This document shows, one piece after another, positions 17,215 through 27,563 of a stretch of DNA of 64,000 bases. Below the pieces are notes generated by a model. The model was given only the letters and a program-made list of their open reading frames with translations, was not told the DNA's origin and did not search any database. The translations under genes and the position numbers were made by a program. The number at the start of each line of letters is the position of its first letter. The stretch's first letter is position 1. The stretch comes from Ornithobacterium rhinotracheale. Its GTDB lineage: Bacteria; Bacteroidota; Bacteroidia; Flavobacteriales; Weeksellaceae. The stretch lies in NCBI RefSeq assembly GCF_022832975.1, contig NZ_CP094846.1, positions 1,399,501 to 1,463,500 on the forward strand, written 5' to 3'.

Positions 17215-18116
17215 TATTTATTTAGCTTTTTCCAAAGTTCGTTATTATTCGGAGAAATTTTGTCTAAAAGCGTTTTTAATTTATTAAGCCCAAAGGTTGA
17301 AGCTATACCTCCAGAAAAAATCTGTTCGATTTCGTGTTTTTTAGTATTAAAAAAAACGTCGAGCATATAGTTTTGAGAAAAATCATTGCTTTTTTCATAG
17401 TTGCTTAAAGTTAACAAAGCATTTCCTATATTATTTTTAGCATTCAATTCATTGGAATACATTTGGTCTAAGCCTCTAATATGATAATTGTAATAAAGTG
17501 TACGCATTGTACTTCCGCTTGGAGATAAGATTTTATTTATCAGCGCGGTGCGATTTCTAGTAGATTGTGTGTCCCAGCCTTCAAATCTTGAGCTTAAAGC
17601 ATTAGAACTTACATTTTGTGCAATTTTGAAATAAGGGGTTCCGCCGTTGTTTGAAAAAGTATCAGCATCTGCTCCTAAAATCAAATACACATAAAATCCA
17701 ATGACATCGCTCAAATTAGAGTTGCTGAATTTTCTTTGATTGAATACAATTTGCTGATAGTCTGTATATTCAAAATCAAAGTGGGTGTCATTTACATTTA
17801 AAGTAGGGGTGTAGTAATTGGTGTTAAACACAGGGCGTCTGCTCTGTACTTGTAAACTTGCTTTGTATTTATTGCTACCGGTTTTTTCCTTGATAATGAT
17901 ATTGAAAGAAGCCTCGATTCTCTCATGAATTTTATAATTTTTATCGCTCCATTTTGTGGTGTTAATGAAGTCTTTGAGTGATTTTTCAAGTGCTTGGTAG
18001 GTGCTTGCATTAGAGCTTCCAACTTGCGAATAATCCACATTTACTTCGGCGTAAAATTCTTGCGCAAAGCTTAGATTTAGAGTAAGTAGGAGCAGAGTTG
18101 CAATTTTAAATTTCAT
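17214..18116 (-). CDS. DUF4835 family secreted protein
   Basis: A 300-residue protein with a cleavable signal peptide (LLLTLNLSFAQE, cleavage after the Ala of SFA). The pattern YAEVNVDYSQV, then ALEKSLKDFINTTKW and PVFNTNYYTPTLNVNDTHFDFEYTDYQ, is that of DUF4835, widespread in Bacteroidota and usually found beside coaBC, as here. Its function is not established; an envelope location is expected. It starts two bases after coaBC and ends on the recN start, so expression is tied to both. Confidence 0.9.
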   Translation of the reverse strand: MKFKIATLLLLTLNLSFAQEFYAEVNVDYSQVGSSNASTYQALEKSLKDFINTTKWSDKNYKIHERIEASFNIIIKEKTGSNKYKASLQVQSRRPVFNTNYYTPTLNVNDTHFDFEYTDYQQIVFNQRKFSNSNLSDVIGFYVYLILGADADTFSNNGGTPYFKIAQNVSSNALSSRFEGWDTQSTRNRTALINKILSPSGSTMRTLYYNYHIRGLDQMYSNELNAKNNIGNALLTLSNYEKSNDFSQNYMLDVFFNTKKHEIEQIFSGGIASTFGLNKLKTLLDKISPNNNELWKKLNK

Positions 18117-18118
18117 AA

Positions 18119-19315
18119 CTAAATGTTTTGGGCAATATAGTTCAAAATATCCTTTGCCACCTCTTTTTTTGATTTTAAATCAAATGAAATAGAGGCTTGC
18201 TTTTTGGTAATAAAGCTAACTTTATTTGTACTGACTTGAAAGCCTGCGCCTTCATCTTCAAGCGTGTTAAGCACTATCATATCAGCATTTTTCGCATTGA
18301 GTTTCTGTGTAGCATTTTCAATAGCATTTTGGGTTTCCAAGGCAAAACCTACCAAAAATTGCGTTTTCTTTTTTGTTTCCCCAAGCGATTTTAGGATATC
18401 TGGATTTTTAATTAATTCTATTTGTAAATTTTCACTAGTCTTTTTAATCTTATTTTGGGCAATATTTTTCACTCGGTAATCAGCCACTGCCGCTGCCATA
18501 ATAAGCACCTCTTGATAAGGCGCATATTTATCCACCATTTCCTTCATTTCTAGGGCAGAAGTTACTCGGTGTATAGTAATATTTGGGTGCTCTATTTCCA
18601 GCGCTGTGGGCCCTGAAATTAAGCAAACTTCGGCACCCATTTTGGCAGCTTCTTCCGCAAGATGATAGCCCATTTTTCCAGAAGAATAATTTCCTATAAA
18701 GCGCACAGGGTCTATATTTTCATAAGTTGGCCCAGCTGTAATTAATATTTTTCTATTTTTAAACAATTGATTTTCTGAAAAATAGTTCTCTAATTGCGCT
18801 ACTAAATTTTCAGGCTCTTCCATACGCCCAGCACCATACAATCCGCTAGCCAATTCCCCAGATGCAGCAGGAATCACTGTTACCCCATAGGATTGAATTT
18901 TAGCTAAATTTTCTTGCGTCGTAGGATGCTTATACATATCCAAATCCATCGCTGGTGCCACAAAAACGGGACACCTAGCAGAGAGGTAAGTAGCCAGTAA
19001 AAGATTACTACAATTCCCGTGAGCCATAGCCGCTAAGGTATTAGCAGTGAGGGGGGCAATGAGCATAGCATCAGCCCATAGCCCTAATTTTACATGATTA
19101 TTCCACTCATCATCAGCATTTGAGAATTCGCTGAGTACAGGTTGCGTGGAAACGACTTGAAGGCTTAATTTACTTACAAAGTTAAGTGCGGCAGGCGTTG
19201 TAACTACACGCACCTCCGCACCTTTTTTTATCAGTAATCTCACGAGTGCGGGGGTTTTATACGCCGCTATTCCGCCCGTGATGCCTAGTATGATTTTTTT
19301 ATTTTTTAAAGACAT
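18119..19315 (-). CDS. coaBC: Bifunctional phosphopantothenoylcysteine decarboxylase/ligase CoaBC
   Basis: Carries out two steps of coenzyme A synthesis: joining cysteine to 4'-phosphopantothenate and decarboxylating the product. The N-terminal flavoprotein (CoaC, about 1-180) shows GITGGIAAYKTP, the active-site His-containing segment NHVKLGLWADAMLIAPLTANT and PAMDLDMY. The C-terminal synthetase (CoaB) has ITAGPTYENIDPVRFIGNYSSGKMG. Length 398 is typical. The gene abuts rpoZ with no gap and precedes DUF4835 by two bases. Confidence 0.97.
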   Translation of the reverse strand: MSLKNKKIILGITGGIAAYKTPALVRLLIKKGAEVRVVTTPAALNFVSKLSLQVVSTQPVLSEFSNADDEWNNHVKLGLWADAMLIAPLTANTLAAMAHGNCSNLLLATYLSARCPVFVAPAMDLDMYKHPTTQENLAKIQSYGVTVIPAASGELASGLYGAGRMEEPENLVAQLENYFSENQLFKNRKILITAGPTYENIDPVRFIGNYSSGKMGYHLAEEAAKMGAEVCLISGPTALEIEHPNITIHRVTSALEMKEMVDKYAPYQEVLIMAAAVADYRVKNIAQNKIKKTSENLQIELIKNPDILKSLGETKKKTQFLVGFALETQNAIENATQKLNAKNADMIVLNTLEDEGAGFQVSTNKVSFITKKQASISFDLKSKKEVAKDILNYIAQNI

Positions 19316-19642
19316 TTAGTCTTTGCTCTCTTCAGGTTTTCTAAAATATACATCTCCATCTAGCCATTCTCGCACTGCGATAGCTGTAGGCTTTGGTAAT
19401 CTTTCATAAAATTTAGAAACTTCAATTTGTTCTCTGTTTTCAAATACTTCTTCCAAAGAATCCGTATTGGCCGCAAATTCATCTAGCTTTTCGTGCAATT
19501 CAGTTTTCATTTCGCTGTTAATTTGCTCAGCGCGTTTTCCCATAATCACAATGGCCTCGTAAATATTGCCAGTGGCTTCTTGGATTTTAGTTCTGTCGTA
19601 AGTAATAGTAGATTGCTCTGCGTCTATGTTTTTATAGTCCAT
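19316..19642 (-). CDS. rpoZ: RNA polymerase omega subunit
   Basis: A 108-residue protein of the Bacteroidota type of RNA polymerase omega. The conserved part is EATGNIYEAIVIMGKRAEQI, after which the sequence is acidic and less conserved. It stabilises the beta' subunit. The position between bamD and coaBC is the usual one in the class. Spacing is two bases to bamD and zero to coaBC, so it has no promoter of its own that I can see. Confidence 0.9.
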   Translation of the reverse strand: MDYKNIDAEQSTITYDRTKIQEATGNIYEAIVIMGKRAEQINSEMKTELHEKLDEFAANTDSLEEVFENREQIEVSKFYERLPKPTAIAVREWLDGDVYFRKPEESKD

Positions 19643-19644
19643 GA

Positions 19645-20505
19645 TTATTTGGTATTCTTAATTAAATTTTTTCTATTTTTGTTGTATTCCTCAATTTTCT
19701 TGAGTTGTTCTTTTGTCACTATTTCTTCATCTTCGATTTTCTTCAACCATTTTTCAGCCTCTTCTAGATATGGGCTATTGGGGTAAGTTCTTTTAAGTAA
19801 TCGATACGAAGTTTTTGCATCTTTTAAACGATTTTCTTTTTTAGACAAAACACTCTGAATTGCCAGTTCAGCTTTGGAGCGTAACAGATAAATATAGGCT
19901 TCCTCTCTGTATTTTGAATCTGGAAAATCATCAATAAAGTTTCCAAAATTCACAGCCGCAGCTTTAAATTTAAGCGTTCTGTAATAATCTTTCGCAATAT
20001 TAAAAGCTTTCTTCTCCAACTTTCGTCTAAGATCATTAATAAGCTCATTGGCTTCTTTTACTTTATCAGATGTGGGATAAGTATCTATGAATCCTTGCAA
20101 AGCTTTCATAGCTTCGTATGTGTTCTTTTGGTCTAGATTATATGCTGGAGACCCCTTATAATAACTATATGCCGACATGTAAAGGGCTTCTTGTGCCTTA
20201 GGGCTATTTCTAAACTGAACATAGAAATTCTCGAACTGCTTTGCAGCCAGTGCCTCATTGCCATCATAATAATTGGCATATGCGGAATTAAGTAGAATAT
20301 GCTCAGACTCTTTTGTTCCAGCAAAATCTGGAGCTGCCTTGGTATACAAATCTGTTGCGTAACGCCATTTCTTTTTAGCAAATAGCTCATCGGCCGTTTT
20401 TAAAACATATTGAGCATCATTGCTTTTCATCGCTTTTTCAAAACTTTTATTGCAAGAAACAAAAGCTAAAGAAAGGGCTGCAACAATTAGGGTCTTCTTA
20501 ATCAT
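19645..20505 (-). CDS. bamD: Outer membrane assembly lipoprotein BamD
   Basis: A 286-residue lipoprotein (signal peptide ending AFVSC, Cys19 region) of the BAM complex, which inserts beta-barrel proteins into the outer membrane. The mature part is built of TPR-like helix pairs, seen as repeated A..Y....A.F..F....P segments (KQFENFYVQFRNSPKAQEA; NFGNFIDDFPDSKY; YRLLKRTYPNSPYLEEA), as in BamD/YfiO. First gene of the operon running to recN. Its promoter lies so close to the ATG that the transcript may be leaderless. Confidence 0.93.
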   Translation of the reverse strand: MIKKTLIVAALSLAFVSCNKSFEKAMKSNDAQYVLKTADELFAKKKWRYATDLYTKAAPDFAGTKESEHILLNSAYANYYDGNEALAAKQFENFYVQFRNSPKAQEALYMSAYSYYKGSPAYNLDQKNTYEAMKALQGFIDTYPTSDKVKEANELINDLRRKLEKKAFNIAKDYYRTLKFKAAAVNFGNFIDDFPDSKYREEAYIYLLRSKAELAIQSVLSKKENRLKDAKTSYRLLKRTYPNSPYLEEAEKWLKKIEDEEIVTKEQLKKIEEYNKNRKNLIKNTK

Positions 20506-20509
20506 TCTG

Positions 20510-20541
20510 CAAAAATAAATAAATTATTAATATATATCAAC
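20510..20541 (-). promoter_or_regulatory. Promoter of the bamD operon
   Basis: On the minus strand: a TTG -33 element (within 20538-20541), 20 bases of spacing, then TATTTTTG (20510-20517). The box ends four bases before the bamD ATG, so initiation should be at or next to the start codon. Confidence 0.65.
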
Positions 20542-20615
20542 ATTGCTGTTCTATTTCATGATTTAATTTAGTAAATATTTAACGCAGAAACTTTTAATGT
20601 CTATGATTCAAAAAG

Positions 20616-20655
20616 AAAAAACCGATTTTTAGATGTAACAAAAAATCGGTTTTTT
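20616..20655 (-). terminator. Intrinsic terminator after the BamE-like gene
   Basis: Stem of about 14 bp around a nine-base loop (AAAACCGATTTTT / AAAAATCGGTTTT) with T runs on either strand; it follows the minus-strand gene ending at 20679. Confidence 0.8.
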
Positions 20656-20678
20656 CATTATTTTTTGAGAGAATCTAT

Positions 20679-21032
20679 TTAGTAATCTCTTCTATTGGGT
20701 ACGGCTTGGGGATTAAACTCATCGCCTTGTTCAATAGATACCAAAACATTATTTTTAAAAGTTAAAATATTTTCGATATACACCACCGTAACTTTATTTG
20801 GCGATTTGATTTTTTCTTTATAGTAAAATACCTCTTCTTTGGCATAGGGATTATCTACAAATCCTTTTTTGTATGGTTTTCCCATAATGCCTATCACTTC
20901 ATTTTTAGTCATTCCAGGCTGGATATTGTAGGATACAATTTTACTTGTAGAGGGTGCCATACTTACAAAACAAGAGGTAGGTATAGTCAAAGTAAAAATC
21001 GCAATTGTAAAATAGCTGAATAATTTTTTCAT
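20679..21032 (-). CDS. SmpA/OmlA (BamE-like) lipoprotein
   Basis: A 117-residue lipoprotein from the ATG at 21032 (MKKLFSYF); an upstream in-frame ATG at 21068 would add 12 residues before the signal peptide and is less likely. The signal peptide ends IPTSC. The mature domain has IQPGMTKNEVIGIMGKPYKK, the BamE/SmpA-type motif, and a following beta hairpin. Members support outer-membrane protein assembly or are of unknown role; the link to BamD two genes away on the same strand is suggestive only. Confidence 0.7.
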   Translation of the reverse strand: MKKLFSYFTIAIFTLTIPTSCFVSMAPSTSKIVSYNIQPGMTKNEVIGIMGKPYKKGFVDNPYAKEEVFYYKEKIKSPNKVTVVYIENILTFKNNVLVSIEQGDEFNPQAVPNRRDY

Positions 21033-21071
21033 GATTAAACTTTTTATGATTACTAAATATTTTCCCAAAAA

Positions 21072-21662
21072 TTATACCGAACATGGGAATCCAATGGTTT
21101 TTAATAAATAAAGCATATCGCTTTTGAAACTCCAATTTTGCACATATTTTTTGTTAATTTTCACTTTTTCTGGCCACAAAACCTCATCATTATATTTAAT
21201 CGGGTCTGGTACTTGGTTTAAAATCTCATTTTCGTTTTTATATGCCAACTGTGCGGGGCCCGTAATGCCTGGTTTTACTTTCAGAATGATTCTGTCCTCT
21301 CCTTGGAGCTCATCGGCATAGCCTTGCACATCGGGGCGTGGCCCCACGAAACTCATCGTGCCGTTTAAAATATTGATTAATTGCAGGGTTTCGTCTAATT
21401 TAGTTTTGATTAAAAAGTGCCCAAAATGGGTGATTTTATGAGATTTTTCGGTGGTTACGCTATTGGTGTAAGTTCCCTTTAAACTCCTAAATTTATAAAT
21501 GGTAAAAAGTTTGGCATTTTGTCCGACTCGTTTTTGTTTAAAAATTCCGTTTTGTTGCGTATCGATGCTGGCAATTATCCAAATTAAAAGCATGGGAATT
21601 GCAAGTATAATTAGCAAAATTATAGCGAAAACATAATCAAATATTTTTTTGGATAAAGGCAT
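21072..21662 (-). CDS. Bacterial sugar transferase (polyprenyl-phosphate glycosyl-1-phosphate transferase)
   Basis: A 196-residue membrane enzyme of the WbaP/PglC type that transfers a sugar-1-phosphate to undecaprenyl phosphate, starting surface polysaccharide or glycan synthesis. One hydrophobic hairpin is at about residues 7-32, followed by KQKRVGQNAKLFTIYKFRSL (the RVG and KFRS motifs), KLDETLQLINILNGTMSFVGPRPD and the C-terminal PGITGPAQL. Start ATG 21662 is preferred over 21701 because the extra residues are not conserved-looking. It stands alone: no other polysaccharide genes are nearby. Confidence 0.9.
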   Translation of the reverse strand: MPLSKKIFDYVFAIILLIILAIPMLLIWIIASIDTQQNGIFKQKRVGQNAKLFTIYKFRSLKGTYTNSVTTEKSHKITHFGHFLIKTKLDETLQLINILNGTMSFVGPRPDVQGYADELQGEDRIILKVKPGITGPAQLAYKNENEILNQVPDPIKYNDEVLWPEKVKINKKYVQNWSFKSDMLYLLKTIGFPCSV

Positions 21663-21715
21663 GAATCGTTGAGATATTTGTACAAATATAGGAATTTGCA
21701 CTAAGAAAATTGAAA

Positions 21716-21753
21716 GAAAGCTACCCTTTAAATTGAAAAAGAGTAGCTTTTTA
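21716..21753 (-). terminator. Intrinsic terminator after icd
   Basis: AAAGCTAC near 21716-21724 pairs with GTAGCTTT near 21745-21752; on the minus strand it follows the icd stop at 21776 and ends in T residues. Confidence 0.7.
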
Positions 21754-21775
21754 TGAATTGAAAATCTTTTAAAAA

Positions 21776-24007
<2,232 letters not shown>

Positions 24008-24024
24008 TTATAATATGATTTTTA

Positions 24025-24032
24025 CAAATTTA
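24025..24032 (-). promoter_or_regulatory. -7 promoter box of icd (TAAATTTG)
   Basis: Exact TAnnTTTG on the minus strand, 29 bases before the icd ATG. No clear -33 element. Confidence 0.45.
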
Positions 24033-24128
24033 CTTTTTTTATTTTTAATTTGAAAGAAAATGATTTAAAAGTGATGCCTAATTTGAATAATTACTAAAGC
24101 TACCATTTATTTCTGTTTAAAACGAAAA

Positions 24129-24227
24129 TACACCCAATCGGGTATAAAATCAACTAGAAGTGATTTTTTTACCTCCTAAAGGGTATAATTTAAAATTGTT
24201 TAATTTTTTTGCACCCAAAAGGGTATA
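24129..24227 (+). promoter_or_regulatory. Three evenly spaced HipB-type operators
   Basis: Three sites share the right half GGGTATA, at 24140-24146, 24181-24187 and 24221-24227, spaced 41 and 40 bases. Sites 1 and 3 are palindromes ACCC-N4-GGGT (24132-24143 and 24213-24224); site 2 has a degenerate left half (ACCTCC). The last lies directly before the hipB ATG. The layout resembles the multi-operator autoregulation of hipBA in E. coli; the spacing is close to four helical turns, placing the sites on the same DNA face. Confidence 0.75.
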
Positions 24228-24231
24228 AAAT

Positions 24232-24429
24232 ATGCAATCTTCAATTGTGAATTTCATCAAAAATAAAAGAAAACAGCTAGGGATGACTCAAGTAGAACTT
24301 GCCGAAAGGGCAGGGGTAGGCTTGTGTTTTGTAAGAGAATTGGAACAAGACAAACAAACTGTGCGATTGGATAAAGTTAATCAAATTTTAGCTTTGTTTG
24401 GAGCCGAACTGGGTGTTACAATGAAATAA
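24232..24429 (+). CDS. hipB: HipB-like XRE-family antitoxin
   Basis: A 65-residue helix-turn-helix protein. The HTH covers about residues 11-60: RKQLGMTQVELAERAGV then FVRELEQDKQTVRLDKVNQIL, with the Glu-Leu-Glu recognition-helix pattern common in HipB relatives, and a short C-terminal strand GAELGVTMK. It should bind the three palindromes just upstream and repress its own operon, and in an intact system neutralise the HipT kinase. The frame is undamaged, unlike its two downstream partners. A small hipS remnant starts 15 bases later. Confidence 0.85.
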   Translation: MQSSIVNFIKNKRKQLGMTQVELAERAGVGLCFVRELEQDKQTVRLDKVNQILALFGAELGVTMK

Positions 24430-24443
24430 ATAATTAAAACATA

Positions 24444-24758
24444 ATAAGACAAGCCGAAGTTTTTTATCATAATTCGCTAGCAGGAACCATTGAAGAAAAC
24501 GAAAATGGTTTTATTTTTAAATATGATGAAGATTATTTAAAAAGTGAAAAAGTCAAGCCTATAAGCCTTACTTTGCCGTTGCAAGAAAAACCATACGAAA
24601 GCAAAATTCTATTTCCTTTTTTTGACGGACTAATTCCAGAAGGCTGGCTTTTAAATATTGCAGTAAAGAACTGTAAACTTAACCCAAGAGATAGATTTGG
24701 TCTACTTTTGAGTATGTGTAAAGATTGCATAGGTTGTGTTTCAATCATCTCTAAATAA
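24444..24758 (+). pseudogene. HipS-like (HipA N-terminal domain) gene lacking a start codon
   Basis: The frame from 24444 to the TAA at 24756 reads as a complete HipA N-terminal domain of about 104 residues: RQAEVFYHNSLAGTIEE, ISLTLPLQEKPYES, LFPFFDGLIPEGWLL, NPRDRFGLLLSMCKDCIG. The codon where the start should be, before RQAEV, is ATA, and no ATG, GTG or TTG precedes the domain; the first usable start is a TTG at 24573, deep inside. In intact HipBST loci this small separate protein is the antitoxin that restrains HipT. Either the start is lost or a rare ATA start is used. Confidence 0.75.
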
Positions 24759-24766
24759 ATTACTTA

Positions 24767-25443
24767 ATGAAAAAAATGTTTATATTGTTACCAGCCTTTA
24801 AATGAAGATGAAATTGATTTTCATCCAAAGTGTTCTAAGAAAATGTTTGGAACAGAAAATCCGCCTATTCTAGAATTAAACCACAATGAACTACAAAAAA
24901 TAGCAAAAGAAATTATAGTGAAAAGTATAGCTGTAACAGGTGTTCAACCCAAACTATCGTTGCAACTATCGAAAAATACCAAAGATGCTCCAAGATTAAC
25001 TCTTGTTGGGCCCTATGGCGATTATATTTTAAAGCCACAAACTGAACATTATTCTGAACTCCCAGAGAATGAAGATTTAACAATGCATCTGGCAGAATTG
25101 GCTAAAATTAAAATAGTAAAACACACTCTAATTCGTTTACAATCAAGGGAATTAGCATATATAACACAGAGATTTGATAGAATTAAAGGCAAAAAAATAG
25201 CGGTAGAAGATTTTTGCCAATTAAGCGAAAACATGACTGAACATAAATACAGAAGTTCTGTGGAGAAAGTAGGAATACTAACTTATCAATTTACTACCAA
25301 CAAAGGCTTTGAGCTACAACGATTGTTTGAGCTAATTCTTTTTAATGTTTGCATGCATTCAAGATTCTTTTTTGTCTGATGAAATGAAAATCAAATACAA
25401 GACTTTAATTGAAAATAACCACAATCATATTTTCACCCGATAA
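24767..25443 (+). pseudogene. HipT-like Ser/Thr kinase gene, frameshifted and internally deleted
   Basis: The natural start ATG (24767) is followed by seven A (24770-24776); six would give the expected MKKCLYCYQPLNEDEIDF start, so a one-base insertion shifts the frame. The body then reads normally from about 24771: GVQPKLSLQLS, YILKPQ, and AYITQRFDRIKG. At about 25356 the sequence jumps from ELILFN to a piece in another frame that matches the kinase C-terminus (DSFLSDEMKIKYKTLIE, stop 25441). The missing part would hold the catalytic loop and metal-binding Asp, so the kinase is dead. An internal ATG at 24843 gives a 178-residue partial product. Confidence 0.8.
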
Positions 25444-25454
25444 AAACCACTATT

Positions 25455-26471
25455 TTAATTAAAATAGTGGCTCATTTCTTCTTGATTTTTTTGCTTGTAA
25501 GCAATCCAAGGCTCCGATTTCTTAAGCAAGAATTTTTTAGCTATAGGCGAAACCAATCGAGTGAAAAATCGCTGTATCGGATTTACACTTTCACACACTT
25601 TTTGCACATAAGATTGTAGCGTATCTTGTCTGAACGAAACGATGTTTTCTAAATCATCGCCATCGGCATAGAAACCGCAATGGAAATTCTTTTCGGCAAA
25701 AGCTTTTTCAGGCAAATTAAACTCGCCAAGTCCATAACATTTAAAGTTTTCAGCCAAGAGATTTTTGTAACTGGTTCGGTTTTTTTCGCCGCCCCCTAAA
25801 TTAAAGATTTTAGACTCTAATTCACCCTGATGTTCTATGGCGTTTACAAAAGCACGCGCGGTATCTTCAGGTGTAGTAATCTCCACCGAAGTGTTGAGCG
25901 GCATATGAAACATCAAATGCGACATTTTGTGATTTCCCGCCCCCATGATCGCTGAAAGTCTAAAAATTGTCCAGCGTAAATTACTATTTTGGATGATTTC
26001 TTCGGCGGCGATTTTGGTCGTTGCATAGTAATCTCTCGGGGAAGGAGATAACGCATCGGTTACTTTTATCATCGGTGTTTTTACACGATCGCCATAAACC
26101 GAAACTGACGAACTATAGGCTATGAAACTATCGGGAGAATAATGTTCCAAAGCTTCTACAATATTGCGCGTTCCTTCCACATTTACACGCTGCGCAAGCT
26201 CGGTAAATTCATCGGCTTTAGGCGGAATAATCGCTGCCAAATGTATTGTAAAATCTATGTTTTTGCAGGCTTTTTCTACATCTTCTTTTTGGGTAATATC
26301 ACCAAAAACGATTTTTGCCTTATTTTGGTAAGGGGTGAGTTTTTTACGCGAAATCTCATTTTCCACATCAAAGGCTACGACTTCGTAATCCTTTGGCGAC
26401 TGCACCAGCATTCTCAAAACTTCTATTCCCACATTTCCAGATGCGCCTGTAAGTAATATTCTCATTTTCAT
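25455..26471 (-). CDS. NAD-dependent epimerase/dehydratase family protein
   Basis: An extended short-chain dehydrogenase of 338 residues from ATG 26471 (MKMRILLTGASGNVG); an upstream in-frame ATG at 26504 is less likely since the Rossmann strand should begin at the N-terminus. GxxGxxG motif: GASGNVG. The catalytic Ser/Tyr/Lys triad fits AYSSSVSVYG and the YYATTKIAAE segment. The substrate, probably a nucleotide sugar or similar, is unknown. The gene ends 11 bases from the hipT remnant and convergent to it. Confidence 0.85.
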   Translation of the reverse strand: MKMRILLTGASGNVGIEVLRMLVQSPKDYEVVAFDVENEISRKKLTPYQNKAKIVFGDITQKEDVEKACKNIDFTIHLAAIIPPKADEFTELAQRVNVEGTRNIVEALEHYSPDSFIAYSSSVSVYGDRVKTPMIKVTDALSPSPRDYYATTKIAAEEIIQNSNLRWTIFRLSAIMGAGNHKMSHLMFHMPLNTSVEITTPEDTARAFVNAIEHQGELESKIFNLGGGEKNRTSYKNLLAENFKCYGLGEFNLPEKAFAEKNFHCGFYADGDDLENIVSFRQDTLQSYVQKVCESVNPIQRFFTRLVSPIAKKFLLKKSEPWIAYKQKNQEEMSHYFN

Positions 26472-26603
26472 AATTTTTTGTGATTGATAAGAATAAAAAT
26501 ACAATTAACATTCCAAAATCTGGATTTTACTCAATAACTGAAAATCATCATATTTTTAAATAGATTTTTATTCATATTTATATTCTGAATTTAAATCTCA
26601 TTT

Positions 26604-26745
26604 GTCATTCTGAATTCATTTCAGAATCTCTGTGAGCCATTAAGACCCTGAATCAAGTTCAGGGCGACGGGGCGTTGTAAGTTGTAGGTGGTGTCATTCC
26701 GAACTCGATTCTGAATCTCAGAAAAATCGGAATTTGGCATATTAA
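26604..26745. repeat. Intergenic stem-loop repeat, copy cluster 1
   Basis: Holds three units: GTCATTCTGAATTCATTTCAGAAT near 26609 (partial), CCCTGAATCAAGTTCAGGG at 26646-26664 with 7-bp arms, and a full unit from 26693 to 26743. The last is identical over about 46 bases, except for one base near its end, to the unit at 27512-27562. The rest of the gap 26472-26753 has no gene. Confidence 0.85.
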
Positions 26746-26753
26746 ATCTTCGG

Positions 26754-27362
26754 TTAAATTTGTTTATAAGACAAGGAAACTTTATTTGAAAAGTAGTTTT
26801 TCCCGTTGTAATGAATTAAGATTTGCACCTGTTTTGCATTATTAAAATTTGCTATCATTGAATGAAAATTATCATGAACATCAAAGATATTGAAAGATGT
26901 ACCAATAAAAATATTTTTTCCGATTCTATGAAACAGTTTTTTTCTATCACCTAAACATGTCGATGTTTTTTGCTCTTCTTTATTTTCTATCAAGATTTTT
27001 TTCTCTTTATTTATTGGTGAAGGTGGGTCAGGAATTTCAAACATTTCTTTGGTATCAACAATAGCAGTAAATTGTTCAGGTTGAATCATCTCTTTTCCAT
27101 TATAAAAAATGTAATAAATACCATTTTTTTCTATTTTATCTAATTCTTCTTGACTTTCAATAATATACTGATCGTTTATCAAATCAATAAAATCTAAATC
27201 AGATTTTAGAATTAAAAAATCTTCAAAATTTAAGCCAGATTCAAGAACGTCATTTATTTGAATTTTTTCATTTAGTATTTCTATTTCATTGTTTGATGAA
27301 CATGAAACAAAAGGGAATAAAAGCAAAATGAATATTTTTAAAAAATTACTTTTCCACCACAT
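26754..27362 (-). CDS. Hypothetical lipoprotein between two direct repeats
   Basis: A 202-residue lipoprotein. The signal peptide (WKSNFLKIFILLLFPFVSC) ends at a lipidation Cys followed by SSNN, which suits surface or outer-membrane sorting. The mature part is Ile/Asn/Glu-rich and has no domain that I recognise; a single extra Cys is in STCLGD. The AT-rich codon use resembles the accessory genes near base 1000. Nearly identical repeat units lie just before and after the gene in direct orientation, so gene plus one repeat could be gained or lost as a unit. Confidence 0.6.
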   Translation of the reverse strand: MWWKSNFLKIFILLLFPFVSCSSNNEIEILNEKIQINDVLESGLNFEDFLILKSDLDFIDLINDQYIIESQEELDKIEKNGIYYIFYNGKEMIQPEQFTAIVDTKEMFEIPDPPSPINKEKKILIENKEEQKTSTCLGDRKKLFHRIGKNIFIGTSFNIFDVHDNFHSMIANFNNAKQVQILIHYNGKNYFSNKVSLSYKQI

Positions 27363-27458
27363 AACACTACAATTTAAACTGAATTAATTTACCTCCAACT
27401 AATTTAATCATAAATATTTAAATGTGAAAATTTTTAATTAAGTTATTTATCGTATTAA

Positions 27459-27563
27459 GACCCCTAAATCAAGTTTAAGGTGACCGGGCGTTGCAAATTT
27501 TGCGTGTTAATGTCATTCCGAACTCGATTCTGAATCTCAGAAAAATCGGAATTTGGTATATTT
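27459..27563. repeat. Intergenic stem-loop repeat, copy cluster 2 (gap 27363-27671)
   Basis: Direct repeat of 26636-26743. It begins TTAAGACCCC, has a diverged middle and then the near-identical 27512-27562 unit, containing TTCCGAACTCGATTCTGAA. The rest of the 309-bp gap shows no gene. Confidence 0.85.
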
